Shown here: positions 63,030 through 64,000 of the stretch, in pieces
How positions within the stretch are numbered: the first letter of the stretch is position 1
Layout: each line of letters starts with the position of its first letter
Source of the DNA: Kriegella sp963975415
GTDB lineage: Bacteria; Bacteroidota; Bacteroidia; Flavobacteriales; Flavobacteriaceae
Assembly (NCBI RefSeq): GCF_963975415.1
Contig: NZ_CAXBGN010000004.1
Coordinates: forward strand, 62,001-126,000
Length of the DNA: 64,000 nt
Direction of reading: 5' to 3'
Translations under genes and position numbers: made by a program
The notes under the pieces: model-generated
What the model was told of the DNA's origin: nothing
Databases searched by the model: none
Seen by the model: the letters and a program-made list of their open reading frames with translations, nothing else

Positions 63030-63812
63030 TTAATTCGTTCTTGTAATGATTAATACGGTAGATGTAATCAAAACTGATGCGATTGACACCCATATTGAAG
63101 CCCTATTATCTAAAGCCGATGCCGTGACAGCTGATTGGTTAGGCTCTACATACACTACATCATTCTGTGTAAGATAATAAACCGGAGAATTTAAGGCTTC
63201 TTTTTTAGTAAGGTCAATTCGTGTATAGACTTTCGTCCCATTAAAATCTCTTATAACCATTACATTTTCCCGCATACCTTTAATAGTCAAGTCGTTTGCG
63301 AGACCAAGTGCCTCAAGAATAGTTATCTGTTCTCCGTTTACTGGGTAGGTGCCCGGTCTATTGACCTCGCCCAAAACAGTCACTGTAAAGTTTTTAAGCC
63401 TAATATTGATAATTGGGTCTTTTAAATAAGGTGTCAATTTTTCCTTTAACAGCGCTTTGGTCTCTTCTGGTGAGAGCCCTGCTACTTTAAGGCTACCGAT
63501 AACCGGAAAATCAATCTCTCCGTTCTTATCAATGATATAATCTACTTGTTCAGGTCTAATTCCGCCTTCCGCAGCACCCTTAAACAAATTAAAAGGTTGA
63601 CTGGCAATAGGATCATACGTAGATACTACGATATTTACTACATCGTCTATCTTAAATTTGTTGGTATGTGAATTATCGCTCACCATTGTTTCGAAACCGC
63701 TCGCATTTTGAAAGTATACCACGTCTTTTTTAGAGGCACATGATGAAAGCAAAACAGTAGAAGTCAATAAAACAAGGGCAATAAACTTTATAGGGTGTTT
63801 TTGAAAAGCCAT
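63030..63812 (-). CDS. Polysaccharide export lipoprotein (Wza-like)
   Basis: A 260-residue outer-membrane lipoprotein: signal KFIALVLLTSTVLLSSC, the PES domain (FKIDDVVNIVVSTYDPIASQPFN and IDKNGEIDFPVIGSLKVAGLS), one SLBB domain (VTVLGEVNRPGTYPV), and a hydrophobic C-terminal helix. It forms the export channel for the polysaccharide whose chain length is set by the kinase gene downstream. A clear operon: CapD-like gene, then this one, then the kinase. Confidence 0.94.
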   Translation of the reverse strand: MAFQKHPIKFIALVLLTSTVLLSSCASKKDVVYFQNASGFETMVSDNSHTNKFKIDDVVNIVVSTYDPIASQPFNLFKGAAEGGIRPEQVDYIIDKNGEIDFPVIGSLKVAGLSPEETKALLKEKLTPYLKDPIINIRLKNFTVTVLGEVNRPGTYPVNGEQITILEALGLANDLTIKGMRENVMVIRDFNGTKVYTRIDLTKKEALNSPVYYLTQNDVVYVEPNQSAVTASALDNRASIWVSIASVLITSTVLIITRTN

Positions 63813-63861
63813 AATAATTTATAGTTAGGTGTTTATTTTAAAATGCAAGATTAGTGAAAAA

Positions 63862-64000
63862 TTATGATTGTACCACTTTTAAAGTAGCTTTATCCCTACT
63901 GACAGAGGCGTCCTTTTTATCTAGTTCGCAAAGCTCTGAGTTATTGGAAACATATTCAGGTACGATTTTTTTCATCAGTTTCACGGTATTGCCACTGAAG
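63862..64000 (-). CDS. C-terminal end of a CapD-like nucleotide-sugar dehydratase (partial)
   Basis: A minus-strand frame enters from the right window edge and stops at 63862-63864, giving 45 visible residues including NTVKLMKKIVPEYVSNN. This ending (variants of VELMKKIVPEFxSNNS) is that of flavobacterial polysaccharide biosynthesis proteins of the CapD/WbpM UDP-GlcNAc 4,6-dehydratase family. It is followed by the wza-like gene after 49 bases. The identity rests on a short stretch. Confidence 0.6.
   Translation of the reverse strand, partial: FSGNTVKLMKKIVPEYVSNNSELCELDKKDASVSRDKATLKVVQS

Noticed and set aside
1..64000. CRISPR array, rRNA or tRNA genes
   Set aside because: No regularly spaced repeats and no cloverleaf or rRNA signature were seen. 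The element does not end in a tRNA gene.

Overview
The window is a chromosomal segment of a gliding, probably marine member of the Flavobacteriaceae (Bacteroidota). The evidence is gldF/gldG, Bacteroidota-type promoters (TTG near -33 and TAnnTTTG near -7), many lipoproteins with short lipoboxes, a choline-phosphate-type phospholipase C and a one-cysteine-motif sulfatase. No 16S rRNA or tRNA gene was found, so the genus is not called.

Layout. 1-3690: end of an unknown gene, a small membrane protein, and a cNMP/CBS/DUF294 protein translationally coupled to a DnaQ-type exonuclease. 3691-9060: an AT-richer run of unrelated single genes (P1 peptidase, VOC protein, decayed lipoprotein, DUF418 protein, GT39-like glycosyltransferase) separated by recurrent gttgt(a/g)tg-type boundary motifs that look cassette-like. 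9084-19881: core genes purC, phoH, a SAM hydroxide adenosyltransferase-like gene, gldF-gldG, dnaN, envelope proteins and mnmE. About 19947-45046: an AT-rich integrative element placed just downstream of mnmE. 45239-45361: remnant of another tyrosine recombinase. 45693-59728: a minus-strand carbohydrate/sulfate/phospholipid-scavenging locus (ThuA-dehydrogenase-cupredoxin fusion, sugar isomerase, Gfo/Idh oxidoreductase, mutarotase, Na+ symporter, phospholipase C, sulfatase) beside a divergent AraC regulator. 59886-64000: the start of a capsule/exopolysaccharide locus (CpsB phosphatase, tyrosine autokinase, Wza-like exporter, end of a CapD-like dehydratase).

The integrative element is the accessory core. 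Its left arm carries a zinc-finger/HTH protein, a tyrosine recombinase, two small HTH proteins and a VirE-N/DUF3987 protein, but no relaxase or type IV secretion genes are visible. Next comes a compact defence operon: a controller-like XRE regulator with a palindrome over its -7 box, an HsdM subunit fused to a single-TRD specificity domain, HsdR, and, 3 bases behind hsdR, a long prokaryotic Argonaute. The Argonaute keeps a Y-K-Q-K guide-end pocket but has lost PIWI catalytic aspartates. This R-M/inactive-Argonaute operon is the best candidate for an incompletely described system here.

Directly behind ago lies an 8-kb metal/metalloid and membrane cargo (AraC regulator, c-type heme lipoprotein, two PAP2 phosphatases, DoxX, ChrA, SigZ, thioredoxin-like protein, DUF318/ArsP-like permease, broken MerT- and MerP-like genes, ArsO-like monooxygenase). 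It is bracketed by a ~146-bp duplication of the ago 3' end, so it was probably inserted by recombination at ago. Downstream of the second ago end is a non-coding stretch with long inverted repeats in pseudoknot order, which may be a structured RNA or a transfer/replication site. All functional assignments rest on reading the translations and motifs; no database search was run.
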